Assembly: GCF_000142805.1 (NCBI RefSeq)
Contig: NC_013083.1
Location: 992,001 to 1,056,000 of the forward strand
Direction of reading: 5' to 3'
From: Lachancea thermotolerans CBS 6340
Taxonomy: Eukaryota > Ascomycota > Saccharomycetes > Saccharomycetales > Saccharomycetaceae
DNA: 64,000 nt
Part shown: piece by piece, positions 1-8,554 of the stretch
How positions within the stretch are numbered: position 1 is the first letter of the stretch
Layout: each line of letters starts with the position of its first letter
Program-made: the position numbers and the translations under genes
The notes under the pieces: model-generated
Told to the model about the DNA's origin: nothing
Database searches by the model: none
The model's input: only the letters and a program-made list of their open reading frames with translations

Positions 1-941
1 AGAAACTAGCAAGTCGTCAACACTCAACATGGAGCCAAAACCGGCACAGATGAAGGCCAGCACCACATAGAAGGCCAGAAACGACTCACGATCTATCAGC
101 TTTTTCTCTTCCGCGAATTTGATTGCTCTTCGCCCGGTGTACCCGATGAACGCGCCCAATATGCATCCGAAGAGACACTCGTAAAGTATGGTGACGCAGA
201 TCCAGTCTTTGACAATCTCCCCGCCGTGCCCGCTGTGAAACAGAAGGTTCAAGGAGAGATAGATGAAGGGGAACGCCATACCGTCGTTGCAGCCACTTTC
301 CGCGGTAAGCAGGTTTCTCAAGTGGCCGGGGACACGCTGCGCAAACTTACCGGATACCACAGATTGCGCCAGGATCGGATCCGTCGCCGTGACGCACGAC
401 GCCACCAGCAGTGCCTCGGGGAAGCTCACGTGTGGGATAACAATCCACACAAACAGCGCGAGGATGAGCCAGCCCGCGGTCATCACCGGCAGCAGCAGCA
501 TCGTCACCGACAGCCAGTGCTTCAGCATGTACTTCTTGGGCAGTTCCACGGCAACCGCAAAAATCTGCAGACACAGCACGATTCTTGTGATCTCGAGCGT
601 GATCGAGTCTGTGTTTCCCCATTCGATCGGGTTGAACCAGTCCAGGCAGTGCGGTCCGACGATCAGCCCGAACACTACCGCCACGGTCGACTCGCCGATG
701 TATAATTTCTCCTTTGCGAAAAGCGACACCAGCGAAAAAATCGCCGAGAACACTCCGACGCACGCGTAGGCTACATGCGACTTGGTCACCTATTATGCTT
801 TAAAGTTAGTACTCGTGTTTCCAGATTCCGTCTGCTTCCGCTGTTTGCTGCCTCCGTGACGGCGCCACAAACACATCTCCTCTCGCTTGGCTCCATTCTG
901 CCAGCACTCTAACATACTTCTAGGTGACTCCAAACGGCCAT
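1..941 (-). CDS. NHA1: NHA1, plasma-membrane Na+,K+/H+ antiporter (5' part, intron-containing, cut by window edge)
   Basis: Nha1 exports Na+ and K+ in exchange for protons at the plasma membrane. Exon 1 (918-941) encodes MAVWSHLE and exon 2 (789 down to 1) continues [12 protein letters not shown]. Together they match the S. cerevisiae start [20 protein letters not shown] across the splice junction. Exon 2 has no ATG near its start and an in-frame TAG just upstream, so translation needs exon 1. The visible 271 residues cover the first transmembrane helices of the CPA1 antiporter fold; the motifs ESGCNDG and [19 protein letters not shown] match the family closely. The C-terminal part, including the long cytosolic tail, lies outside the window. 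Recognition of the family is certain. The splice model is inferred from consensus sites and protein alignment. Confidence 0.95.
790..917 (-). other. Spliceosomal intron of NHA1 (128 nt, phase 0)
   Basis: On the minus strand the exon ends CTAGAA and is followed by GTATGT (917-912), the yeast 5' splice consensus. TACTAAC, the exact yeast branch-point sequence, lies at 811-805, and TAG ends the intron at 792-790. Removal joins GAA to GTG in frame. I know of no intron in S. cerevisiae NHA1. Confidence 0.9.
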
Positions 942-1341
942 CTTCCTGTTTGACCTTGCAACTTTTGAGCAAGCCACTAAAGTTACTCGGAAAGCTTTTT
1001 GTCCAAGTAAGGACCCCGACTGCTTTTAAGTGCAAAAGCCTCTTCTGTTTTTTTCTTATCCCCCGTAGCTACTTGCAAAAACGCTTGTTGCTGGACCCTT
1101 TGATGAACTGCGGGTAACACAACCGGTCTGCGGCGGAAGCACTTTATTGGTAGTCAGGGGAGACGATGACACATATCGCCGGTGGAAAATAGGCGCCAAT
1201 GCCACGAGCTGTGGAACGCGGCGATGCCGGGACAGGGAAGTAAGATTAAGTTATAGGATATATTCACTTGAGTGTTTATTCAGGTCCAAAAATTAGCGGT
1301 TGAGTGCTTAAATTGGGTGTATTTGTGGGAGGCAGAAGGCC
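942..1341. other. NHA1 upstream / SAC3 downstream region
   Basis: This 400-bp gap separates the NHA1 start from the SAC3 stop; both genes are on the minus strand. It must hold the NHA1 promoter and the SAC3 3' end. I recognise no specific site or RNA gene. Confidence 0.6.
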
Positions 1342-4300
1342 TCAACGTCTGTTTAGCTTCTTCTTTACGGACGCAATGAGATCTCTGAGCTCCACTACGC
1401 TGGACGAAGCGTCGCGGACTGGTGCTGCTGGCGATCCAGCCGACGGTAGAACCCTGGCGGACGGAGTGGAGTATGGTGACTCGAATGTGACGTTGGAAAT
1501 GCCGCTTGTGTTTGCAGCGCCCGGGTAACAGCGCGCGGACGAGCCTAGCGAAGGCGTAGCGGGTAGCACTGCGGCGGCGGTGGCGGCGGTGGTGTCGTCT
1601 TGGTTGCGCGAGTAGGACGGCGTCGCGTCAGCAGGCAGCGGGAGCGCAGCGTCAGCGGGGGCCGGGCCGGGCTCGCGGGCCAGGCGGGCCTTAGCGGCCA
1701 GGTGCGACGGCACCGAGGGCACAGAGTAGGACGAGGTGCGCTTGACGAAGGGTCGCACCGCCAGCGGTGTTTTAAACCTGTTTCCGTGGGACTCGGACAG
1801 CAGAACAGGCAGTTTTCGCATGCGCGTGCGGGGCGAGGCCGCTATGTGGGACTGCAGGTATGCATACGTGTTGTTACGGTTCCGCTCCTGCTCATGCTTC
1901 CTCCGCTCCTGTTCCAGCGCGCTGCACAGCTTTTCGTCGATGTCTCGGGAGGAGCGGTACGCACTCGTGCTCGCGGAAGGGCTCTTCAGCCGCAAAGATC
2001 GATTATATGCACCGCGCTCTGTGAGTTCTAGGTTGGTGTGGCGCGCCACTTTGTCGAGGCTGCTCTCCAGCACCTTGTGCGGGGCGTCGCCTGTGAGCTT
2101 GACCACCTCGACACTGTCCAACGCCGCGGCGAAAACCCTCGATATTTTGTTAAGCTTGAGATACTTGGAGATTTCGTCGTTGAGCAGAGGGTTCTCGGCG
2201 GACTCCCAGTAGATAATTAAGATTGAAAACCTGTAATTAGTGTTGAGAGCAATACCATGAGCTAGCTCGATGAGTTTTTCGCCGTCTTGCTTGAGCTTCA
2301 GCTCGAGGTCAAAGATATTGTCCTCTGTCACTCCGCTGTTGAACACTAAAAGTTGTAAATTTTCGAGTTGCCTTGTGGAAAAGTTCGGGCGCGCGCTGTT
2401 AACTTCAAGTTCGACACGACCGTCGTCGGAAGTGTAGGTTTGATGGGGGCTAACGGGAAAGCCAAACTTGCTCGAGAGCCAGCGGGATGAAACGCTGTCC
2501 CAGCTTCGCGAAAAGACGAATATGCTGATTTTGGATCGCTCCTCTGGAGCTTTCTTCAGTTCTTTTAGCTTCTCTTTGAAGCGTTCTGCAATGGGGTCGC
2601 AGTATACTGTTTTCAGGTCTATTGGGCTCCAGATCGCCGTATTTTTGTGAACAGGTGTTCTAAATTGACTCTCCTGGTTGTTGATCGGAGTGTGCACCAG
2701 GCGGTTTCTTGATGATGACGGCAGCGTGAACGAGAAGCTACTCAAAGGGGTTTCCGTTCTTGGCCGCTTGAATTCTGGAATGCCAAGCCGCTTGCCCACC
2801 TGGGTCAATTCATCGAGCGTTCGCTTCTGTTGCTCCCTTTTTTGCCTTCTTGCAGCAAGCTTGTTGCCCCAGGAATTCCAGGCTGCTTTCAGTGTTCTTG
2901 TTTGAAGTTTCAGGTCGGCTTTTGTTTCCAAAGATATAAAATAGAGTTTTTCATGCAAAAACGCTTGATAAAGCTCCTCGGCCAAAAGCTCATTGCGTTT
3001 TTGGTTTGCTTTGCTCTGGGCTAAGCATTCTTTTGCAAACTTTTGCAAGAGTTTGCCAACTACATCTTGTATTAGAGAGCTAGCAACGAGTTTGCTGGCC
3101 TTATCTTGTAACTCTTTCTGGTCTCTCGCGAGGCGCCTTGCTTCTTCTTGCTGGCGGTTTTGCTCTTGTTGAATTTCATATTGTTTCTCCCTCTCTCTTT
3201 CTTCCTTTAGTCTTCTTTGTTCTTCAATTTTTTGCTGTATTTTAAGTTGTTTTTGTCTTTGTATTTCGTCTCTCTTTTCATTTTCTGTTTGTTCTTTGGC
3301 CTCTACATTGCGGGCTATACTGCTTCCATTCCCTAAAGCTCCGAACTTGAGTGAAGTGCCAAAACCAGTGTTCATCTCCGCATTTGAAAATGGCGCTGGC
3401 GACTGTATCGTGTAGGTGGTCGCCTGCTTTTCTGGATTATTTTCGCTCAAACTAGAGATGCTTGGCAATGCTGTGTCGCCTTTGCTGGAGTTGTTAAGTG
3501 ACTGAGCTTGGGGTAAGGTATCAAAATTTGGCTTCCCTGCGTTGATCAAATCGGATGTGGGGGTTTTCTGTAACTTCTCTTCGACACAAAGTAAATAACT
3601 CTGCTTCAGCGGCCTAGTTTCTGGTATGTTGTGAGAATGATGAGAAAGCGTGGAAACTTTGACACCGTCGGGACCGAGTTCAATGGAGTAGTGCTCGCAA
3701 AAAGCAAAAAGTTCGCTCTCGTTATTGAACATCAATTCTTCTTTCAAATACTCAATAGGCATTGGTTTGTGCTTCCTGTTAATTGAGTGCGACAAAGACT
3801 TCAGAGCGTAAAACCGGATCTCATTGACGTACACTTCTAAAAAGGAGCACATCAGAAAGGGTACGCGGTCGGACTTTATAAGCTGGAAAAACCTATTGTA
3901 AAGATTAAGACCATTCTCTGTCTTCATATGGCCTCTTTCAGAATAGCCGGAGTTCGAAATAATACGTCTAAAGCAGAGCGCCAGCTGCACTATGTCATCG
4001 TTGAATATATCCTGGGGCAAGGATTGCGCCATCTTGTCATATTCTGGATCTCTGGGTCTACTCAATAGAGAATAAGCTCTAAACTCAGCCTCATTTGGAG
4101 ATTGTCCTCCGCTGCTGCGGATCTCGTCGTAGATCTCTGATAACGTAATTAAAGCTTTGTGTAATTGCTCCAATTCTTGCTGCATACTGTATTCAACGTC
4201 GCTCTTAGCCATGACGTGGAGAATAAGGAGGTGAATTCGAACAATTCTTTCGTTGCAGTCAACTGCCTCGGGTCCACTATAGTTCTGGTAAGTGAAATCT

Positions 4301-5166
4301 TGCCTTATGGATCTCATACGATCCCACAAAAAGCCCTCACACTGTGGAAGATGGGGGACTATATTGCTGACAATGTAATCCAGAGTCTTGACTAGCACCG
4401 CGGGTGGCCTGACGTCTGAAGGAAGGGAAGGGGCAGCGGCAGCAGCCGGCCTAGCGAATACCTTGAGAGCTTTGAACCTGGATATTCTTTTGCTATTCTG
4501 GTCTTCTTTCTCATAGCGAACAACGTTGTTTTCCACACTTCTCCTCGCACGCTCAAAAACGGGACACATATCTTGGCATGACCCTTCGAATACAATTGCA
4601 TCGTTTAGGTCTTTTGCGGAGTCTGCGCGGTCTACTAATCTTTTGTCCTCCATGACGCCTCTTTCCACCTCCCGCATCTTCTTGAGGGTTTCCCACAGCT
4701 GTGTCGGGTCAGATATCTCATTTTCGATTGCGAGCATCTTCTGCTGGTTTGCAACGTCCCAAGGGTCGGGTGTGAAAGCACCAGGCTTTAGTCTTGGCCT
4801 TTGTTGTATGAGATAGCGAGGGGCACTTCTTGGCTTATGCGCAATCCTCTGGAATCCCAACTGTTCGGGTGGAACTTGAGAATAAGGACCGGCTGCGTTG
4901 ACTTTGGAAGGTGATGTCCAGGGGGTTTCTTTGACAGATGTCGCAGAGCCACCAACTCCAGCACTAGTTGAAGCATTCTTGTTGGGTTTCGAGCGGCTCA
5001 AGTTTTCGCGCGATAACTGCTTCCCTGGTCTGTTCTGCTTCCTACCTTTATCCCGTTTTTGCGGATGGCTCTTCTTCGTGAAGCCATTGTGACTGCCGTT
5101 GTTTCTGGCATTATTGAAGAAGCTGAACCCTGACGATGGAGCCGATGCCCTAACAGCAGAGCTCAT
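1342..5166 (-). CDS. SAC3: SAC3, scaffold of the TREX-2 mRNA export complex
   Basis: Sac3 ties transcription to mRNA export at the nuclear pore, together with Thp1, Sem1, Sus1 and Cdc31. The 1274-residue product is close to the S. cerevisiae length of about 1300. The N-terminus has an FG-like GFSFFNN stretch, the type that contacts Mex67. Residues about 190-520 form the SAC3/GANP-PCI domain and contain the signature EGSCQDMCPVFERARR. A charged coiled segment (about 620-690) leads into the helical region that binds Cdc31 and Sus1 (about 690-780). The C-terminal third is variable. The start is the ATG at 5166. It lies between NHA1 and RKM5, as expected for an unduplicated ancestral order. Confidence 0.95.
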   Translation of the reverse strand: MSSAVRASAPSSGFSFFNNARNNGSHNGFTKKSHPQKRDKGRKQNRPGKQLSRENLSRSKPNKNASTSAGVGGSATSVKETPWTSPSKVNAAGPYSQVPPEQLGFQRIAHKPRSAPRYLIQQRPRLKPGAFTPDPWDVANQQKMLAIENEISDPTQLWETLKKMREVERGVMEDKRLVDRADSAKDLNDAIVFEGSCQDMCPVFERARRSVENNVVRYEKEDQNSKRISRFKALKVFARPAAAAAPSLPSDVRPPAVLVKTLDYIVSNIVPHLPQCEGFLWDRMRSIRQDFTYQNYSGPEAVDCNERIVRIHLLILHVMAKSDVEYSMQQELEQLHKALITLSEIYDEIRSSGGQSPNEAEFRAYSLLSRPRDPEYDKMAQSLPQDIFNDDIVQLALCFRRIISNSGYSERGHMKTENGLNLYNRFFQLIKSDRVPFLMCSFLEVYVNEIRFYALKSLSHSINRKHKPMPIEYLKEELMFNNESELFAFCEHYSIELGPDGVKVSTLSHHSHNIPETRPLKQSYLLCVEEKLQKTPTSDLINAGKPNFDTLPQAQSLNNSSKGDTALPSISSLSENNPEKQATTYTIQSPAPFSNAEMNTGFGTSLKFGALGNGSSIARNVEAKEQTENEKRDEIQRQKQLKIQQKIEEQRRLKEEREREKQYEIQQEQNRQQEEARRLARDQKELQDKASKLVASSLIQDVVGKLLQKFAKECLAQSKANQKRNELLAEELYQAFLHEKLYFISLETKADLKLQTRTLKAAWNSWGNKLAARRQKREQQKRTLDELTQVGKRLGIPEFKRPRTETPLSSFSFTLPSSSRNRLVHTPINNQESQFRTPVHKNTAIWSPIDLKTVYCDPIAERFKEKLKELKKAPEERSKISIFVFSRSWDSVSSRWLSSKFGFPVSPHQTYTSDDGRVELEVNSARPNFSTRQLENLQLLVFNSGVTEDNIFDLELKLKQDGEKLIELAHGIALNTNYRFSILIIYWESAENPLLNDEISKYLKLNKISRVFAAALDSVEVVKLTGDAPHKVLESSLDKVARHTNLELTERGAYNRSLRLKSPSASTSAYRSSRDIDEKLCSALEQERRKHEQERNRNNTYAYLQSHIAASPRTRMRKLPVLLSESHGNRFKTPLAVRPFVKRTSSYSVPSVPSHLAAKARLAREPGPAPADAALPLPADATPSYSRNQDDTTAATAAAVLPATPSLGSSARCYPGAANTSGISNVTFESPYSTPSARVLPSAGSPAAPVRDASSSVVELRDLIASVKKKLNRR

Positions 5167-5346
5167 GCTTCGGCGTGGGTCTCTAGCTTGTTCACTGCGA
5201 TGTACAAAACAAACGTTCTTGAACGTTGTGGTTTTTTTTATTGAACAAAAATGTCTATTTAAAATGAATGGGGAAGTTGATATAAGTGGAAAACCGAGCG
5301 AGAGCTATACTCCATAGCGCATAAGTCTTTTAGCTAAATAGCGCCT

Positions 5347-6351
5347 TTATTGAGTTGTAATGTAGTATAAACCAAACCGCGTTTTATCAATTTCTGAATC
5401 TACAATAGCGCAGACTTTAAGTTCGAATTGAACTACTGCTGTAGACAAAAACATCTCAACGACATCTTGGTCACGAAGCTGTATGCCCAGTATTGCAAAC
5501 GATGTGTTGCCAGATTTTTCGTAGGTTTGAAGCAACTTCTTGAGAGTTCGAAGGTAGGGTGCTATTAGGAATTCGTTGTAAACCACATCCATGGACAAAA
5601 TGCACACGGTTGAAGGGCCTGCTGGAGTTATCAGCGTATGGAAGTTAGAGCTTTTGAGACCAAAAGACTCCCAATCTAAATCCAAGACATCTAGCTCAGT
5701 CTTCAGTGCTGTCCTTCGACTAATTTCGAAATCAAGCGTGCTGGATTCCATATTTCTAAGTCGCAGCTCATCGATGTTATGCTTTATATTGCGCTTGAGA
5801 CCGTTAAGAAGGCCCTTTTGGTCTGTACACACGTATTTGTCAACGTAGTTTGCCAACGCGACACAGAGCATACCTGCAATTCCAGCACCCAGCTCCACAA
5901 TAATATGCTGCGGCGCGGCAGGTACATCAGAACTTTCGTCAGTGTCAACTGTCCGCGAGCCAAATATTGCGGGTAGCTCGTAGGCCGAATGGGAAGCGTC
6001 CCCCTCTACCTCAATTGTTCCACCTTTCCCAAAAATGGCGCCTGAGGGCGAGTAAAGTAGCCATTGCAGAAAAAATGGAGTAGTGGACCAGACGACGTAC
6101 CCAGTAGTGGAATTGTTGTTATCTCTGGATGAATTGAGGCTCGATAAAGACTGTGCTATTTCGAAATTGAAGTGCTCTTTGACGTGGGAACCTGGCTGAG
6201 GTTCGAACGAGACTTCCAGGTCGCCGCTGCTTCTCGACACGATGCCCAGGTCTTGCTTCAGCTCATTAGCGTGCTTTTGGAGAAGGCTGTAGCGCTCGAA
6301 AAGATGCTCATATATGCCGTCTTCGTCCAAAAGTTTTAGTTTAGCGGTCAT
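5347..6351 (-). CDS. RKM5: RKM5, ribosomal protein lysine methyltransferase
   Basis: This is a 334-residue seven-beta-strand methyltransferase. The SAM-binding motif IVELGAGIAG lies at residues 151-160, after the VVWSTTPFFLQWLL stretch (about 86-99) typical of this METTL21-like fungal family. In S. cerevisiae Rkm5 (YLR137W, 367 aa) monomethylates ribosomal protein L1 and lies next to NHA1. Here the two genes are separated only by SAC3, which supports orthology. The start is the ATG at 6351. Only 97 bp separate it from the HOM2 stop, so its promoter must be very short or overlap the HOM2 3' end. The substrate is inferred from orthology. Confidence 0.88.
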   Translation of the reverse strand: MTAKLKLLDEDGIYEHLFERYSLLQKHANELKQDLGIVSRSSGDLEVSFEPQPGSHVKEHFNFEIAQSLSSLNSSRDNNNSTTGYVVWSTTPFFLQWLLYSPSGAIFGKGGTIEVEGDASHSAYELPAIFGSRTVDTDESSDVPAAPQHIIVELGAGIAGMLCVALANYVDKYVCTDQKGLLNGLKRNIKHNIDELRLRNMESSTLDFEISRRTALKTELDVLDLDWESFGLKSSNFHTLITPAGPSTVCILSMDVVYNEFLIAPYLRTLKKLLQTYEKSGNTSFAILGIQLRDQDVVEMFLSTAVVQFELKVCAIVDSEIDKTRFGLYYITTQ

Positions 6352-6448
6352 GGTCTCTTATATTTGATTTAGAGTTGTGATGGTGAAAAATGGAGTTGGA
6401 TATATCTCTATACAAATTCGATACAATCAGAATGATTATGAGGCGTTA

Positions 6449-7546
6449 TTAAATGTAGTTCTTGGCCAAGAGGATCTCAGCGATCAAGATACCGGCACCA
6501 GCAGCACCAATAACGGTGTTGTGGGACAGAACAACCATCTTGTAGTCCAAGACAGGGTCCTCTCTCACTCTTCCGACGCTGACACCGTAACCATTGTCTC
6601 TGTTTCTGTCGAGTCTTGGTTGAGGTCTGTCGTTCTGTTCCAGAACGTGGATGGTCTGCTTAGGAGCCGAGTGGCAGCCGAGCTTGGAGGCTTCGCAAAC
6701 GTAGTCTCTCATGGACTGCTTGACCTGCTCCAGAGATGGAGGAGGTTGGTTCTTGAATCTTAGAGAAATGCATTCGGTGTGACCGTCGGAGACCGCGACT
6801 CTGTTGCACTGAGCGGAAACCTTCATCTCGTCGTCGGACAAGAGGTTAACGGTGGACTTGTCGGCAGAGAGAGGGGCCAAGATCTTCTTAGTCTCCCACT
6901 CCATCTTGTCTTCCTCGCCGCCGATGTAAGGGACGATGTTGTCTAGCACGTCGATACCGGAGACACCTGGGGAGAAACCGGCACCAGAGATAGCCTGCAG
7001 GGTGGTGGTGGTCAACAGGTCGATGGGGCCGAAGCTGTCAACGAGAGGCTTCAATGGAGCGACCAGACCGGCGGTGGAACAGTTGGAAATGCACACGATG
7101 AAACCTGGCTTGGCGGCACCGGCCTTCTTGGCGGTCTCTAGCTTCTGGCCAACGATCTCGAGGTGCTCTGGGTTGACGATAGGCACGACAAGAGGCACGT
7201 CGCTCTCACGACGGTAGTTCTTGGCGTTCGATACCACGGCGAGGCCGGCGTCTCTGAACTCCTTCTCAATTGGGCCGGCGTACTCGGCGTCAAGTCCTGA
7301 GAAGACCACGGCACAGTCTTTGAAGGCGGAGGCCTTGCACTCGCTGACCACGATGTCCTTGGCGAACTCGGGCAGCAGCTCGGTCTGCTTCCAGTTGACG
7401 GCATCGATGTACTTCTTGCCGGCGGATCTTGGGGAGGCGCCCAGGAACTTCAGTTCGAAGTCTGGGTGGTCTGCCAACAGCAGGATGAATCTCTGGCCCA
7501 CGGAACCAGTGGCTCCGAGGACACCAACGGCTTTCTTTGCACACAT
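6449..7546 (-). CDS. HOM2: HOM2, aspartate-beta-semialdehyde dehydrogenase
   Basis: Hom2 reduces aspartyl phosphate to aspartate semialdehyde with NADPH, the second step of the shared pathway to threonine, methionine and homoserine. The protein is 365 residues, the same length as S. cerevisiae Hom2. An N-terminal dinucleotide-binding loop GATGSVGQR (about 11-19) is followed by the catalytic cysteine in SNCSTAG at residue 156, the same position as in the yeast enzyme. The ATG at 7546 (MCAKKAVGVLG) is chosen because the 6 codons further upstream begin only with TTG. Codon choice is that of a strongly expressed gene, and a perfect Gcn4 site lies about 120 bp upstream. Confidence 0.97.
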   Translation of the reverse strand: MCAKKAVGVLGATGSVGQRFILLLADHPDFELKFLGASPRSAGKKYIDAVNWKQTELLPEFAKDIVVSECKASAFKDCAVVFSGLDAEYAGPIEKEFRDAGLAVVSNAKNYRRESDVPLVVPIVNPEHLEIVGQKLETAKKAGAAKPGFIVCISNCSTAGLVAPLKPLVDSFGPIDLLTTTTLQAISGAGFSPGVSGIDVLDNIVPYIGGEEDKMEWETKKILAPLSADKSTVNLLSDDEMKVSAQCNRVAVSDGHTECISLRFKNQPPPSLEQVKQSMRDYVCEASKLGCHSAPKQTIHVLEQNDRPQPRLDRNRDNGYGVSVGRVREDPVLDYKMVVLSHNTVIGAAGAGILIAEILLAKNYI

Positions 7547-7938
7547 TTTTTTTAAGGTTTGCAAGTGCGTATATGCGATACTAATGCTTCAACGAGACTG
7601 TTGCAGCGGCGACTTGAAGTTTGGTGCTGAGTTGATAAAATAGTGTTAAATCACGTATGTACGCACTGACTCATTTTTCGAGCTTCTTGAAAAACTCCCA
7701 ACTGTGGAAAAAGAAAGCGAGCTCGGCGAACTGAACATAGCAGCGCGTGATGAGAGCCGGAGGGACCGCCAATTGTTGGCGCGAGAACCTCGAAACATCT
7801 CTAACCAGCCCTGCCTAGTAGACGTGCTTTCTGGCGCGGGCGCTGCCGCGCCTGCTCAACTTGATGAATTATTATAACGTATGTAGTGATATCTGGTATA
7901 TGGTCGACCGGGACGGCGGCCCATCTGGGCAACCTCCG
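7547..7938. other. HOM2 promoter region
   Basis: This gap of about 390 bp lies between the HOM2 start and the RPA14 stop. Apart from the Gcn4 site at 7667-7673 I see no further convincing element. Confidence 0.5.
7667..7673. promoter_or_regulatory. Gcn4 binding site (TGACTCA) of HOM2
   Basis: TGACTCA is the optimal palindromic Gcn4 half-site pair. It lies 121 bp upstream of the HOM2 ATG. General control of amino-acid synthesis genes by Gcn4 is established in yeasts; binding here is inferred. Confidence 0.75.
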
Positions 7939-8163
7939 CTACTCGGTGTCGAGAACGGCGGGGGGAAGGCCCTTGAAGTTGCGCTCGACACGGCGGAGCT
8001 GCGCGAGGGCGCCCGAGGCGTCGGCGTCGGCCTCCTCTTCGCGCTCGCGGATGAAGCGGCCAAGGAACTGCATGGCCTGCTCCTGCGACACGTGCTCGCG
8101 AGGGCCCGCGTGCATGACCACGGGGTGCGCGAGCGGGTTGTGTGGGGATCTTCTGCTTCTCAT
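7939..8163 (-). CDS. RPA14: RPA14, RNA polymerase I subunit A14 (short form)
   Basis: The 74-residue product matches the two conserved blocks of yeast A14: PVVMHAGPREHVSQEQAMQF near the N-terminus and LRRVERNFKGLPPA near the C-terminus. In S. cerevisiae these are PVVIHATQLPQHVS and LKRIQRDFKGLPPA. A14 pairs with A43 in the Pol I stalk. The S. cerevisiae protein has 137 residues; here the middle linker is short and the basic C-terminal extension is absent, with the reading frame stopping 5 residues after PPA. The ATG at 8163 is preferred; the frame stays open upstream, but through the pentamer repeat of the promoter. The position between HOM2 and CPR1 fits YDR156W. Confidence 0.85.
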   Translation of the reverse strand: MRSRRSPHNPLAHPVVMHAGPREHVSQEQAMQFLGRFIREREEEADADASGALAQLRRVERNFKGLPPAVLDTE

Positions 8164-8484
8164 AGCGGTGGCCTGCGCGGTGGATGTGAACGGGTCGGGT
8201 GCCGCTGCGAAATGAGTTGCGATGAGATGAGACGAGATGAGACGAGATGAGATGAGAATACAGAGGCGGAACGCAGAAAAATTCGTGCGAAGGGACGGGA
8301 GGGCGGCGGCGGGAGAGCGCCGGGGGAGTCGTAGGAGTGCGACAGGAGGGCAGCGTGGGCTGCCGCGACTACTACACAGCTGTGACAAGCTCGCCGAGCG
8401 TAGCCGTCGCTTGTAGACGCTGCACGTCGGCGAAATTCGAATCACGTGATACTATTTCGACATATCAAAAAAAGTCAAAACAAT
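8164..8484. other. RPA14 promoter up to the tRNA
   Basis: The region holds the PAC-repeat block (8219-8256) and an E-box CACGTG at 8443-8448. A run of seven A at 8467-8473 is a T-run on the minus strand and is probably the Pol III terminator of the tRNA. Confidence 0.6.
8219..8256. promoter_or_regulatory. PAC box expanded into a GAYGA pentamer repeat before RPA14
   Basis: GCGATGAG at 8219-8226 is the PAC element (polymerase A and C box), known from Pol I and Pol III subunit and ribosome-biogenesis promoters. It runs directly into seven pentamers GATGA or GACGA (8221-8255). The block lies about 56-93 bp upstream of the RPA14 ATG, where PAC boxes usually act. It thus reads both as a PAC site and as a tandem repeat of its core. 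Confidence 0.75.
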
Positions 8485-8554
8485 GCGCAAGCCCGGAATC
8501 GAACCGGGGGCCCATCGATGGCAACGATGGATTTTACCACTAAACCACTTGCGC
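8485..8554 (-). tRNA. tRNA-Gly (anticodon GCC)
   Basis: Read on the minus strand, the 70 bases fold as a tRNA: acceptor GCGCAAG pairs with CTTGCGC. The D arm is followed by an anticodon stem CATCG/CGATG with the seven-base loop TTGCCAT, giving anticodon GCC. The T arm carries GGTTCGATTCC, which is also the internal B box. It is nearly identical to yeast tRNA-Gly(GCC), with compensated changes in the anticodon stem. There is no intron. T-runs on the 3' side serve as terminator. Confidence 0.98.

Noticed and set aside
1600-2031. Plus-strand frames inside SAC3
   Set aside because: They are antisense shadows; SAC3 on the minus strand explains the region fully.
7861-8250. Plus-strand 129-codon frame over RPA14
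   Set aside because: It is an antisense shadow of RPA14 and runs through the GAYGA repeat, giving an artificial Arg/Asp/Glu tail.
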